Part shown: positions 1 through 7,671 of the stretch, piece by piece
How the letters are laid out: every line of letters begins with the position of its first letter
How positions within the stretch are numbered: the first letter of the stretch is position 1
Position numbers and translations under genes: made by a program
Notes under the pieces: generated by a model
Told to the model about the DNA's origin: nothing
Databases searched by the model: none
The model's input: only the letters and a program-made list of their open reading frames with translations
Assembly (NCBI GenBank): GCA_964571235.1
Contig: CAZNAI010000005.1
Location: forward strand, 1 to 64,000
Direction: 5' to 3'
Length of the DNA: 64,000 bases
Origin: JACRAV01 sp964571235
GTDB taxonomy: Bacteria > Zixibacteria > MSB-5A5 > GN15 > FEB-12

Positions 1-50
1 CTACGAACAAATTTGCGGCCCATTCGGGCGAGCCCACCAAAAGCGGGATC

Positions 51-71
51 TTCGAGGAACCTCGCCCCTAC
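51..71. repeat. Intergenic hairpin downstream of ino1
   Basis: A small palindrome (CGAGG-aa-CCTCG, 53-64) followed by GCCCCTAC lies just past the ino1 stop codon. On the minus strand it begins GTAGGGGCGAGG, the same GTAGG-type opening seen in other intergenic hairpins of this window, for example near 2072, 16608 and 21515. It may serve as a weak 3' end structure. No gene is visible in bases 1-87. Confidence 0.35.
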
Positions 72-87
72 GGAAATATCTTCGCCG

Positions 88-1251
88 CTACTTCTTCTTC
101 GTAGCCGATTTCTTCGCGACCTTTTTCGTGGCCGGGCGCTTGGCGGCGGCTTTCAAGCGCGTCTTGGCGGCAGCCTTGTGGCCATATGTCGCAATAAACT
201 GATCGGTCGCCTTGCGGGCATCATCGTCAAAATACTGGACCGGCGGCGACTTCATGAAGTACGAGGACGGCGCCTCCATCGCGGATTTCAGCTTATGGTC
301 CAGCGACAGCTTGCAGCAGCGGACGGCATCGATCACGACACCCGCAGAGTTCGGCGAATCCCAAACTTCCAGCTTCATTTCCAGATTCAACGGCACATCG
401 CCGAAAGTGCGGCCTTCCATGCGGATATACGCCCACTTGCGATCCTGCAACCACTCGACATAGTCCGACGGACCAATATGAATATTGGCCGGCGCCATTT
501 CGTAGTTGAGTTGAGAGGTAACCGCGTTGGTCTTGGAAATCTTCTTTGATTCAAGACGAGAACGCTCCAGCATATTCAAAAAGTCGGTGTTACCGCCAAC
601 ATTGAGCTGGCTGGTGCGGTCGAGTTTCACGCCACGGTCGACAAACAGACGAGTCAGAATGCGGTGCATGATCGTGGCGCCGACCTGCGACTTGATATCG
701 TCGCCGATCACCGGCAGACCACGCTCCTTGAAGCGCTTTTGCCAATATGGCTCGCGGGCGATAAAGACCGGAATGCAGTTCACAAAACCACAACCGGCGT
801 CCAGAATTTGCTCAACATACCACTTGGTCGCTTCTTCCGATCCGACCGGCAAGTACGACACGACCACATCGGTCTTGGTGTCTTTCAGAAGTTTGACGAT
901 ATCAACGGTGTCGCCGGGGGCTTTTTCGATGATCTGCGAAAGATAGTGCCCCAGGCCGTCGTGGGTCATACCGCGCTGAACTGTGACGCCCGATTTCGGT
1001 ACTTTAGCGAACACATATGTGCAGTTCGGCTTGGTGTAAATTGCTTCGGACAGATCTTTGCCAACTTTGTTCTTGTCGATGTCGATCGCGGCGGAAAATT
1101 CGATATCGCTGATATGATACCCGCCCAGATTGACATGCATGAGGCCCGGAATCTGATCGTTGTCCTTGGCCTTCTTATAAAACTCGACGCCCTGCACCAG
1201 TGATGACGCACAGTTGCCGACGCCGATAATCGCTACTCTTACTTTTCCCAT
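88..1251 (-). CDS. ino1: Inositol-3-phosphate synthase with a lysine-rich C-terminal tail
   Basis: Converts glucose 6-phosphate to myo-inositol 3-phosphate in an NAD-dependent reaction, the first step of inositol lipid or solute synthesis. The 387-residue protein opens with the NAD-binding stretch IIGVGNCASS (8-17). It carries the family motifs GDDIKSQVGAT (183-193), NVGGNTDF (217-224), the active-site SKKISKTNAV (235-244) and DSPNSAG (298-304), so it is the short archaeal/actinobacterial form. An AAGGAAG Shine-Dalgarno sits 8 nt before the ATG. The odd part is residues 359-387: 29 residues with 11 lysines, 2 arginines and otherwise mostly alanine, resembling a histone H1-type tail rather than enzyme fold. 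A TetR gene is divergent, and a CDP-alcohol phosphatidyltransferase that could use the product lies 3 kb away. Confidence 0.95.
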   Translation of the reverse strand: MGKVRVAIIGVGNCASSLVQGVEFYKKAKDNDQIPGLMHVNLGGYHISDIEFSAAIDIDKNKVGKDLSEAIYTKPNCTYVFAKVPKSGVTVQRGMTHDGLGHYLSQIIEKAPGDTVDIVKLLKDTKTDVVVSYLPVGSEEATKWYVEQILDAGCGFVNCIPVFIAREPYWQKRFKERGLPVIGDDIKSQVGATIMHRILTRLFVDRGVKLDRTSQLNVGGNTDFLNMLERSRLESKKISKTNAVTSQLNYEMAPANIHIGPSDYVEWLQDRKWAYIRMEGRTFGDVPLNLEMKLEVWDSPNSAGVVIDAVRCCKLSLDHKLKSAMEAPSSYFMKSPPVQYFDDDARKATDQFIATYGHKAAAKTRLKAAAKRPATKKVAKKSATKKK

Positions 1252-1371
1252 ATTCGGTCTTCCTTGTTACGGGGTTATTAGTTTTCGCGGGGGGAATGTA
1301 GGTTTGAACAATCGGAGGGTCAAATTGTTCTTGCGAATTTCGGTTGAAATATAGTACTTACATATCAAATA

Positions 1372-1385
1372 TGACCATTTGGTCA
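1372..1385. promoter_or_regulatory. Candidate TetR operator, TGACC-N4-GGTCA
   Basis: A perfect 5-bp inverted repeat with a 4-bp spacer (TGACCATTTGGTCA) lies in the 165-bp divergent region between ino1 and the TetR gene, about 30 bp before the TetR start. TetR regulators commonly bind such palindromes next to their own gene. Being between divergent genes, it could control both. Binding by this regulator is inferred from position only. Confidence 0.5.
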
Positions 1386-1416
1386 CTTCCTGCTACACAA
1401 CTGTGACGGCTGTACT

Positions 1417-2064
1417 ATGATAGACGAAAACCTGATCGCATCGCTGACAAAGCGGAAAATTATTACCGATACGTTTCGTCGCCTCGACAGCGACAAGAAA
1501 GAACTGATCTACACAACTGCTGTGCGACTCTTTGGCGACTACGGGTACGACGGCCTCCCGGTCGATCGTTTCTGTGTGGAGGCGGGGATTTCGAAGGGCT
1601 CGTTCTTTCAGTACTTTCCGTCGAAGAGTCACTTGCTGGAATTCACACTACTCAGTTTCGATTTTGAGATTGAGCACTGGCTGGTGAAAGTCCGCAAAGA
1701 TGAAAAGTCAGTACACGCCCGCGACCGACTTCGCTATGCCCTACTCGCGTTCTTGATTGAGAACTCGCTTACGCTGGAACAACGGCGCTTTTTTCAATTT
1801 GCCAATCATGCCCTTCAGCATGCCGGAATATCTGTGGCGGGAGTTGATCCTGAGCGGCACTTTCGCGACTTTATCGCGGAGATCATTCTGCGCGGAATGC
1901 AGACCGGCGAAATTCGCGGCGACATTGCCTCGACCGATCTGGCCGAATTCATGCAGGTCCTCTTTCGTGGAATGATCGACCGGGTCTATGTCGGCCGCGA
2001 GACAATCACCAAAGAGAAAGCTGAGAAATTCGTTTCGGCGATATTTGATGGCGTCAAGGCCTAA
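1417..2064 (+). CDS. TetR/AcrR family transcriptional regulator
   Basis: A 215-residue DNA-binding repressor-type protein. The helix-turn-helix lies at about residues 27-72: a first helix with AVRLFGDYGYDG and the typical recognition segment GISKGSFFQYFPSKSHLL. The rest is the all-helical ligand-binding and dimerisation domain, whose ligand cannot be told from sequence. It is transcribed away from ino1 across a short region that holds the TGACC-N4-GGTCA palindrome. Autoregulation, and control of inositol synthesis, are therefore plausible but inferred. The ATG at 1417 has no strong Shine-Dalgarno. Confidence 0.9.
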   Translation: MIDENLIASLTKRKIITDTFRRLDSDKKELIYTTAVRLFGDYGYDGLPVDRFCVEAGISKGSFFQYFPSKSHLLEFTLLSFDFEIEHWLVKVRKDEKSVHARDRLRYALLAFLIENSLTLEQRRFFQFANHALQHAGISVAGVDPERHFRDFIAEIILRGMQTGEIRGDIASTDLAEFMQVLFRGMIDRVYVGRETITKEKAEKFVSAIFDGVKA

Positions 2065-2070
2065 GGTCTT

Positions 2071-2131
2071 TGTAGGTCGAAATCCCTTGCCCCGCCGTAG
2101 GCGGGGTCGAGCGTCAGCGAGAGGTTTCGAC
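2071..2131. repeat. GTAGGTC-type intergenic hairpin
   Basis: Between the convergent TetR and csaA genes lies a nested palindrome. The outer arms are GTCGAAA (2076-2082) and TTTCGAC (2125-2131). The inner hairpin is GCCCCGCC-gtag-GGCGGGG. It begins GTAGGTC, like the element at 16608 and the stretch at 21481. It probably also works as a bidirectional transcript end. Confidence 0.5.
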
Positions 2132-2138
2132 AATTCCC

Positions 2139-2477
2139 CTAATACATTCGCCCGCCGAGCGGGGCATCCTCGATCGGCGCCACCAAGACCAGTCCCTCTC
2201 CCTCGCGCGGCACACCGAGCATCAGCACTTCAGACATAAACCCGCCGATATTCTTCGGCGGAAAATTCACGACACACAGACACATCCGCCCCTGCAATTG
2301 CTCCGGAGTGTAACTGGTCTTGAAACGGGCAGAGGTTTGCTTGGTGCCGATCTCCGGTCCCAAATCGATCTTGAGCTTGTAGGTGGGCACGCGGGCACGC
2401 TCGAAATCGGCCACTTCGACAATCCGCCCGACTCTTATATCGACTTTGGAGAAGTCGTCGTACGTTAACTCGTTCAT
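2139..2477 (-). CDS. csaA: CsaA-type tRNA-binding domain protein
   Basis: A 112-residue single-domain protein of the CsaA/MetRS C-terminal OB-fold family. Motifs include DIRVGRIVEV near the start, PTYKLKIDLGPEIG in the middle and VNFPPKNIGGFMSEVLMLG with the closing PLGGRMY. The family binds tRNA-like RNA and in Bacillus is described as a secretion chaperone; the role here is not known. Length is normal. It runs in the same direction as the nitroreductase upstream, separated by about 130 bp containing a palindromic repeat. Confidence 0.9.
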   Translation of the reverse strand: MNELTYDDFSKVDIRVGRIVEVADFERARVPTYKLKIDLGPEIGTKQTSARFKTSYTPEQLQGRMCLCVVNFPPKNIGGFMSEVLMLGVPREGEGLVLVAPIEDAPLGGRMY

Positions 2478-2570
2478 GCTATGGTTCTGCCTTATTTGTT
2501 GCCGAGATGCGCGGACATCCTCGCTTGCGTTGTTTTGTCATTAGTCGCCGTCAAGTCGGGAGGCATGACA

Positions 2571-2590
2571 GCAGGCAGGAAGCCTGCCGC
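2571..2590. repeat. Palindromic repeat, copy 1 of GCAGGCAGGAAGCCTGCCGC
   Basis: This palindromic 20-mer recurs in inverted orientation at 5048-5069, where the match extends to 22 bp. Both copies are intergenic and each lies just upstream or downstream of a minus-strand gene. Confidence 0.6.
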
Positions 2591-2609
2591 GCACTACCGT
2601 TCTCACGGT

Positions 2610-3176
2610 CTACGCCGGGTCGTGGAAATCAAACGTGTCGTACGAGACAATCTCGCTAAGCGGTTTGCGGGTGCGGGGGGCCAGATCTTTCTCTTTCGTG
2701 CGCTCATCCAAAAGCTCAATTGGCCCTTGATACCCAATCGACACCACACACATAATGTGATACTCCGGCGGTATCGCAAATGCCTCGTGGAGTTTGTGCG
2801 CATCGTACCCGCCCATCGGGTGCGGCAACAAGCCCTCGTCGACTGCGGCAAGCAACAGCCCCATGGTCGCAAGACCGGTTGCAAACTGGTAGTACATGAC
2901 CGGGTCGTCGTCACGGACGCCGTCGTCTTTTTGTCGCGAACAAACCGCGATCAGAATCGGCGCCTTGGCCGCCCACAAATTCCCCCGCGACAGTCCTTCG
3001 ACAAACTTCGCGTGCGCCTCGGGGCTTTTCGCGACGACGAACCGCCACGGCTGGTGATTCCCCGGCGAAGGTGACCAGCGGGCCTTGTCAAACACCCGGT
3101 CGAGCACATCCTGCGGAATCGGTTTGTCCAGATATGAGCGAAGACTCTTGCGACGGTAGAAAATTGAATCATCCAT
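2610..3176 (-). CDS. Nitroreductase family flavoprotein
   Basis: A 188-residue FMN-dependent NAD(P)H oxidoreductase fold. The N-terminal RRKSLRSYLDKPIP and SPSPGNHQPWRFVV segments are the FMN-phosphate and isoalloxazine contact regions of the family. The C-terminal half has the VSIGYQGP-type segment. Substrate cannot be predicted. The ATG is preceded by a GGAG at good spacing. It stands between csaA and a PfkB kinase, all on the minus strand but separated by repeat-containing gaps, so an operon is not assured. Confidence 0.9.
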   Translation of the reverse strand: MDDSIFYRRKSLRSYLDKPIPQDVLDRVFDKARWSPSPGNHQPWRFVVAKSPEAHAKFVEGLSRGNLWAAKAPILIAVCSRQKDDGVRDDDPVMYYQFATGLATMGLLLAAVDEGLLPHPMGGYDAHKLHEAFAIPPEYHIMCVVSIGYQGPIELLDERTKEKDLAPRTRKPLSEIVSYDTFDFHDPA

Positions 3177-3243
3177 GAGTTAGCTCCAGAATTGAAATTT
3201 GGGCCACCAAAAGTCTCAACCCAAATTTGTGATCACAGCTCAA

Positions 3244-3320
3244 TGACTTCAGGCTGAGCCTGTCAAAGCCTCTTTCCCATCGTCTCAACAGACCCTTCGA
3301 CAAGCTCAGGGTGAAGTCGT
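3244..3320. repeat. Inverted pair of dispersed intergenic repeats (REPIN-like)
   Basis: Two copies of one element face each other. GACTTCAGGCTGAGCCTGTCAAAGCCTC lies at 3245-3272. Its near reverse complement, running ACCCTTCGACAAGCTCAGGG and then TGAAGTC, lies at 3293-3319. The same pair in the opposite order occurs at 57781-57886. It fills the gap between the nitroreductase and the PfkB kinase. Confidence 0.65.
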
Positions 3321-3343
3321 GCGCTACACTTTACTTTTGACAC

Positions 3344-3362
3344 AGCAGGGCTCCTGCCCTAC
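3344..3362. repeat. Short hairpin at the 3' end of the PfkB gene
   Basis: CAGCAGGGCTCCTGCCCTACG contains GCAGG-gct-CCTGC (3345-3357) and overlaps the PfkB stop codon region. It has the same GTAGGGCAGG-type opening on the minus strand as other intergenic hairpins here and may end the kinase transcript. Confidence 0.35.
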
Positions 3363-4294
3363 GCATTGACGGCTACGTTCACTTTGTAACCGTTCATCGC
3401 CAGCAATCGTTCCTGGCGAGTACGTATCATCGCTTCGGTCATTACAAAGTCGGGCCCGACATTTTCGATCATAATCGACGATGTACACGAGGCATAACAC
3501 CCCGCCCGCCGCAGATCGCCGCCGGACTTGAGATATTCAAACGTGAACCCGGCCATGTAGGTATCTCCAGCGCCGGTGGCGTCGACAAGATCGATCTCGT
3601 ACGGCGGAATATCGATGGATTCGTGGCCATCGTAAATCACCGAGCCAAGCTCGGCCAGGGTAACAATCACAATCTTTGGCCCCCACGACTTGATAATCTT
3701 TGCCACCTCGTACGGATTTTCTCGGCAGTCGATCCCGGTCAGCACTTTGCCTTCAAGTTCGTTGGGTTTGACAATATCAAAGTGCGACATCGCCTGCTCG
3801 ATCCCTTGCGGCTTGTGGTGAAAAATTCGGCCGTCGTCGTGTGCGCCACGAAGTAGTCCCTGAGGATCGCAGAAATACAGTCCGCCAAATTGGCGGCGAA
3901 TCTGTGCGATCAAATCAAACGAGACTTCACCCAGAATCGGCCCGATCAACACTGCTTTGGAACTTGAGTACAACTCGGGCGCGACCTTTTCGATATTGTC
4001 AGCGCGACCAAGCAAATCAAGTGTGCGATTGCCGAAATCGTCGTAGTAGACAAGGGAAAACCCGCCGGTCTGTCCCGACGGCAACAATGTGTGGCCGATA
4101 TTGAATCTCTTCAGGTCGGCGGCGAACTTTTCTGAGAAATCATTACCGACCGCGCCCACCAGATGCACTTTCTCTCCCATTTTTGAAAGTGCCAGTGCCG
4201 CGTTGGTGGAACATCCCGAGAGAACCCGCCCGGGGGTTTCTACTTTTTGAGTCTTGATATAATCGTAAACCGGATTGCCAATAGCGGTGATCAT
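3359..4294 (-). CDS. PfkB family sugar/nucleoside kinase
   Basis: A 311-residue ribokinase-fold enzyme that transfers phosphate from ATP to a sugar, nucleoside or polyol hydroxyl. The N-terminal GCSTNAALALSKMG (28-40) is the first PfkB signature. DATGAGDTYMAGF (238-250) is the second, with Asp244 as catalytic base. The substrate is not readable from sequence; overall it resembles the adenosine-kinase-like branch. Archaeal myo-inositol 3-kinase also belongs to this family. Its location between ino1 and a CDP-alcohol phosphatidyltransferase makes an inositol-related role possible, but this is only inference. Confidence 0.88.
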   Translation of the reverse strand: MITAIGNPVYDYIKTQKVETPGRVLSGCSTNAALALSKMGEKVHLVGAVGNDFSEKFAADLKRFNIGHTLLPSGQTGGFSLVYYDDFGNRTLDLLGRADNIEKVAPELYSSSKAVLIGPILGEVSFDLIAQIRRQFGGLYFCDPQGLLRGAHDDGRIFHHKPQGIEQAMSHFDIVKPNELEGKVLTGIDCRENPYEVAKIIKSWGPKIVIVTLAELGSVIYDGHESIDIPPYEIDLVDATGAGDTYMAGFTFEYLKSGGDLRRAGCYASCTSSIMIENVGPDFVMTEAMIRTRQERLLAMNGYKVNVAVNA

Positions 4295-4319
4295 CAGTGT
4301 GGAGACCTACAATAAGAAG

Positions 4320-4994
4320 TTAGCGGCCTTCGCGCTGGTCGAGCGCTTTTTTTGCGAAGACCATTCGTTGTATGGCGGTGATGAGCGAGGTGGCGCCGAC
4401 AATAATGAGCGCCAGTTCAAGCCATCCACCCTTGGGGAAAGTCCCCACCGGTGCGAAGTGCTCGATGAAGGCGCCGACAATAATCACGATGAACTTTTCG
4501 GTCCGTCCCATGATCCCGACCGCGCAGTTCTCAAGCTTTCCGATCGACTCGGCCGCCGCCCGGACATAACTGGCGATCAACATCCCAAAAAGGGCAAACA
4601 GGCCGAGTGCAGGAGATGTCGCTCCTGAAAGTGTAATCCCGCCGATGACGAAAAATTCGCCGAACCGGTCGGAGACATGGTCGAGTATTCCGCCAAAAGT
4701 TGTTCCGCTTCCGGCCGCCCGCGCAGTGGAACCGTCGAGCATGTCGGTAAACCCGGTCATCAAAATCCAGAAGACTCCCCAGATCATCTGGTCGCGCCAG
4801 AAGCAGATTCCGGAGATAACCGCGCAGATAAACGAAATGCCGGTCAGCATATTCGGAGTCAGTCCCAATTTCAGGCAGATCCGCCCGAAGAAAAGAGTCG
4901 ATTCCTCGTACCATTTCCGTTTGCGCTGATTGATCCCCTGCCGCTGGGCCAATTCGACCGAGGAGAGGGAGTCGGTGTCGTTTTGTTTTGTCAT
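4320..4994 (-). CDS. CDP-alcohol phosphatidyltransferase, possible phosphatidylinositol-phosphate synthase
   Basis: An integral membrane enzyme joining a CDP-lipid to an alcohol head group. Residues 84-109 match the full family signature exactly: D84-xx-DG-xx-AR-x8-G101-xxx-D105-xxx-D109, read as DMLDGSTAR...GGILDHVSD. Hydrophobic segments follow across the rest of the 224 residues. An in-frame start at 5084 would add 30 residues encoded partly by a dispersed palindrome, so the ATG at 4994 (MTKQND) is chosen. With ino1 3 kb downstream on the same strand, inositol phosphate is a reasonable head group, as in actinobacteria and archaea. That assignment is inferred, and glycerophosphate cannot be excluded. 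Confidence 0.85.
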   Translation of the reverse strand: MTKQNDTDSLSSVELAQRQGINQRKRKWYEESTLFFGRICLKLGLTPNMLTGISFICAVISGICFWRDQMIWGVFWILMTGFTDMLDGSTARAAGSGTTFGGILDHVSDRFGEFFVIGGITLSGATSPALGLFALFGMLIASYVRAAAESIGKLENCAVGIMGRTEKFIVIIVGAFIEHFAPVGTFPKGGWLELALIIVGATSLITAIQRMVFAKKALDQREGR

Positions 4995-5047
4995 TAGCGG
5001 GCCAATATACCCGGTGTGATTGGCAAGGTCAATTGAGATGATTCGGG

Positions 5048-5069
5048 GCGCGGCAGGCTTCCTGCCTGC
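5048..5069. repeat. Palindromic repeat, copy 2 (inverted)
   Basis: Exact reverse complement, over 22 bp, of the repeat at 2571. It lies upstream of the phosphatidyltransferase gene and would be translated if the far-upstream start at 5084 were used. Confidence 0.6.
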
Positions 5070-5090
5070 CCGGAGTGAGTCCAAGATTTC

Positions 5091-5122
5091 GTCGTTGCGA
5101 GGAGTCTTCGACGAAGCAATCC
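5091..5122. repeat. TTGCGAGGAG...GACGAAGCAAT intergenic repeat, copy 1
   Basis: GTCGTTGCGAGGAG followed closely by CGACGAAGCAATC. The same two half-motifs occur at 16704-16745. This resembles a dispersed intergenic element known from many unrelated bacterial genomes. A separate perfect hairpin, CCCAGCAT-tc-ATGCTGGG, follows at 5159-5176. Confidence 0.6.
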
Positions 5123-5250
5123 CTCCGAGGCAATTCCTCTTCCTCTTCGCCCTGGTAACCCAGCATTCATGCTGGGCTCCTTTTTCTTGCTCATGACGAA
5201 TTCAAAGATCCCAACCTAAAGGTTGAGTTACCAAGGGAATGATAAATCAA

Positions 5251-6300
5251 CTAAAGCTTCGATTGCGACACAGGCTCTGAGGGATACCTTGATTCAAATA
5301 GAAAGGCGTGCTCAACCTGTTTCGATTGGAGGTTTATCGACAATATCGGACCCAGCCAGGTGCACACCCCGAAAAGCCAATTCCCATCAGGAGTGACAGC
5401 CATTGGTCCCACGGGAATCTTCCGGAGAGTGGTGTCACCATCAAAGTGAGTTATTGTGGAAATCTCAAAGAGCGTGTCGCGCACTTTTGCATCAAGTGCA
5501 GTAATTGTCCAAGGCGGCTCTACCGTCGGTCCCCCATGGTCTATAATTGGACCGGGGTTAGATATGTATAGAATCTTTCCATCACCAGACAATTGGATAT
5601 CCCCTTCACCCGGGAGTATCTCTTGTCGCCAGTCGCCCTCGCCTCTGTTCCATTCATAATGAGCGAGTACATCCGTTTGTGCCTCTTGAGAGAGCAAGAA
5701 AAACCCGGCCCCGTCCGCATCGGTTTCAATTGCATAGCAAAGCGTCTGGCCAACTGTTAAGCTGTCACTACCAATCCCGTTCCTGAGATCGAGCCTCAGA
5801 ACTTTCGACGATTGGTAGCCGCGAGTGGCATAAAATACTCTCGAATCTTGCGAAAAGGCCCCGAGGAAAAATCTCGAGGTATCGTAGTACAGAATTTCTC
5901 TTGTCTTGAGGTCAATAAGATAGAAATCGCCGTCGAAAATAGCCGCCTTCTTTTCATCAGGCGCAACTATTACAGCTCCCGGTTTCGGCCAGAACTGGCG
6001 GGATGACGATGATTTGACGTCATACTCGATTATCTCGTCGTTCCCCCATGCGTAAAGACTCTTTCCATCGGGAGATACAGACAAGAATGGATTCGTTGAA
6101 CCTGGTATCACGAATGAATCAATCACATTCGTTGACGGATGATATGCGTACTTCCAATTTGATTGCAAATCCCCAAAATACACTTTGTAGTCTTTTTCAC
6201 CGCCATTCGGCTCGACTCCCTTGTCGCACCCCGACAAACACAGTGCCAGTAGCCCGCCGAGAAGTACGTTACTTCTTGAGAACCCAGATTTCGTTTTCAT
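5251..6300 (-). CDS. Lipoprotein with a beta-propeller-like domain
   Basis: A 349-residue exported lipoprotein of unknown function. The N-terminus has a short basic segment, a hydrophobic stretch and the lipobox LSGC, giving lipidated Cys25. The body shows repeats with the flavour of WD40/YncE propellers, such as FLSVSPDGKSLYAW, IVAPDEKKAAIFDGDFYLIDLKT, LSGDGKILYISNPG and MAVTPDGNWLFGV, each pairing a 'DG..L' turn with beta strands. A GTG lies two codons upstream of the chosen ATG. The gene is visibly richer in A+T than its neighbours, which may mean recent acquisition. No enzymatic residues are apparent. Confidence 0.75.
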   Translation of the reverse strand: MKTKSGFSRSNVLLGGLLALCLSGCDKGVEPNGGEKDYKVYFGDLQSNWKYAYHPSTNVIDSFVIPGSTNPFLSVSPDGKSLYAWGNDEIIEYDVKSSSSRQFWPKPGAVIVAPDEKKAAIFDGDFYLIDLKTREILYYDTSRFFLGAFSQDSRVFYATRGYQSSKVLRLDLRNGIGSDSLTVGQTLCYAIETDADGAGFFLLSQEAQTDVLAHYEWNRGEGDWRQEILPGEGDIQLSGDGKILYISNPGPIIDHGGPTVEPPWTITALDAKVRDTLFEISTITHFDGDTTLRKIPVGPMAVTPDGNWLFGVCTWLGPILSINLQSKQVEHAFLFESRYPSEPVSQSKL

Positions 6301-6672
6301 CCACACCCCACTCTTCTATCTCAAACTAGGCAGTCCATACCGTGTCATCAAGCAAAAAGCGACAATACTGTCCTCAACAAACAAAATCACTCCAAATTCG
6401 ATGTCGTATCTGTAGCTGACTCCTTTGTATGTAGGACGCGCCATGTGCGCTTTGAGTCAAAACGGGATTGCAGTTAGTGAAAAAAACTGTGTGGAAACAA
6501 AGCCAATTTCAATCGAGTGCGCACCACGATCGTTTGGCTCTAACCGTTTACTCCGCAAGTGCCGTGTGAAACGAACCCAAACTTCCAAATATCGAAATAC
6601 CATGATCTTAGCAACCGCCGTGGCATTTTGCGAACAGTTGACTTTTACGCCCTTCACCGGGATATTGGCCCA
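6301..6672. other. Divergent intergenic region between lipoprotein and obg
   Basis: About 370 bp without a convincing gene. Short overlapping frames here have no homology that I recognise and no good ribosome site. It should hold the promoters of the divergent lipoprotein and obg genes; one candidate is listed at 6638-6666. Confidence 0.5.
6638..6666 (+). promoter_or_regulatory. Candidate sigma70 promoter of obg
   Basis: TTGACT (6638-6643), 17-bp spacer, GATATT (6661-6666). The -10 box ends only 6 bp before the obg ATG, so transcription from it would begin at or next to the start codon. That fits the lack of a Shine-Dalgarno there. Confidence 0.4.
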
Positions 6673-7671
6673 ATGTTCATTGACTATGTCGAAATCGAAG
6701 TCTCTGCCGGCAACGGCGGCGCCGGGTGTGTCGCCTTTCGCCGCGAAAAATATGTCCCCAAAGGCGGACCCGACGGCGGCGACGGCGGCAATGGCGGCGA
6801 TGTGGTAGTGACCGCTGATCCTAACCTGTCTACTCTTCTCGATTTCCGTTATAAGCGAAAATACCAAGCGCAAAATGGCGAGCCGGGCGCCGGCCGATCA
6901 AAATCCGGTAAAGGCGGCGAGACGATTATCCTGCGCGTTCCGACCGGCACCATCATCAAAGATCTCGAGTCCGGTGCGCAACTGGGCGATCTCGACGAAG
7001 ATTTCGCGCAAGTCACCCTCGCCAAAGGCGGCATCGGCGGACGCGGCAATATCTGGTTTGCCACCCCGACCAATCAAGCGCCGCGTAAAGCGCAGGATGG
7101 CCGTCCCGGCGAAAGCCGACGGCTGTCACTCGAACTAAAACTTCTGGCCGATGTCGGTCTTGTCGGAAAACCCAATGCCGGCAAATCGACCATCCTCGCC
7201 ACCCTCTCCGACGCCCGCCCGAAAATCGCCGACTATCCGTTTACAACTCTGATTCCCAATCTTGGCATTGTCCGTTTTCGTGAATTCAAATCGTGCGTGA
7301 TGGCCGACATTCCCGGTCTGATCGAGGGCGCCGCGCAGGGCAAGGGGTTGGGGATTCAATTTTTGAAGCATATCCAGCGCACCCGGCTTGTTATATATGT
7401 GGTCGATGTCAACGAAGAGGACATCAAAGCGGCGCTCAAGACCCTACAAAAGGAACTAAAGGAATTCGATCCAAAACTTCTCAAGCGGCCGTCGATGACA
7501 GTGGTAACCAAGATCGACACCGTCTCAGAAAGTGATCTGAAGAAACTTTCGAAAACACTCCCGAAAGACTATCTTTACATATCGGCGGTGGCGGGGCAGG
7601 GAACGCGCGAATTTCTGAACAGCATGGAGCAGAGACTTGATGAACAGCGAAGTAAAGACACGGTTGGTTGA
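6673..7671 (+). CDS. obg: Obg family GTPase (ribosome assembly)
   Basis: A 332-residue GTPase that acts in 50S ribosome maturation and stress signalling. The glycine-rich Obg domain spans residues 1-158 (GNGGAGCVAFRREKYVPKGG, then GGDGGNGGDV). The G domain follows with G1 GKPNAGKS (165-172), G3 DIPG (212-215), G4 TKID (279-282) and G5 SA (304-305). It lacks the C-terminal OCT extension of Bacillus Obg. An open frame continues 38 codons upstream, but homology starts at MFIDYVEIEV, so the ATG at 6673 is chosen. Its end overlaps dprA by 32 bp. Confidence 0.95.
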   Translation: MFIDYVEIEVSAGNGGAGCVAFRREKYVPKGGPDGGDGGNGGDVVVTADPNLSTLLDFRYKRKYQAQNGEPGAGRSKSGKGGETIILRVPTGTIIKDLESGAQLGDLDEDFAQVTLAKGGIGGRGNIWFATPTNQAPRKAQDGRPGESRRLSLELKLLADVGLVGKPNAGKSTILATLSDARPKIADYPFTTLIPNLGIVRFREFKSCVMADIPGLIEGAAQGKGLGIQFLKHIQRTRLVIYVVDVNEEDIKAALKTLQKELKEFDPKLLKRPSMTVVTKIDTVSESDLKKLSKTLPKDYLYISAVAGQGTREFLNSMEQRLDEQRSKDTVG

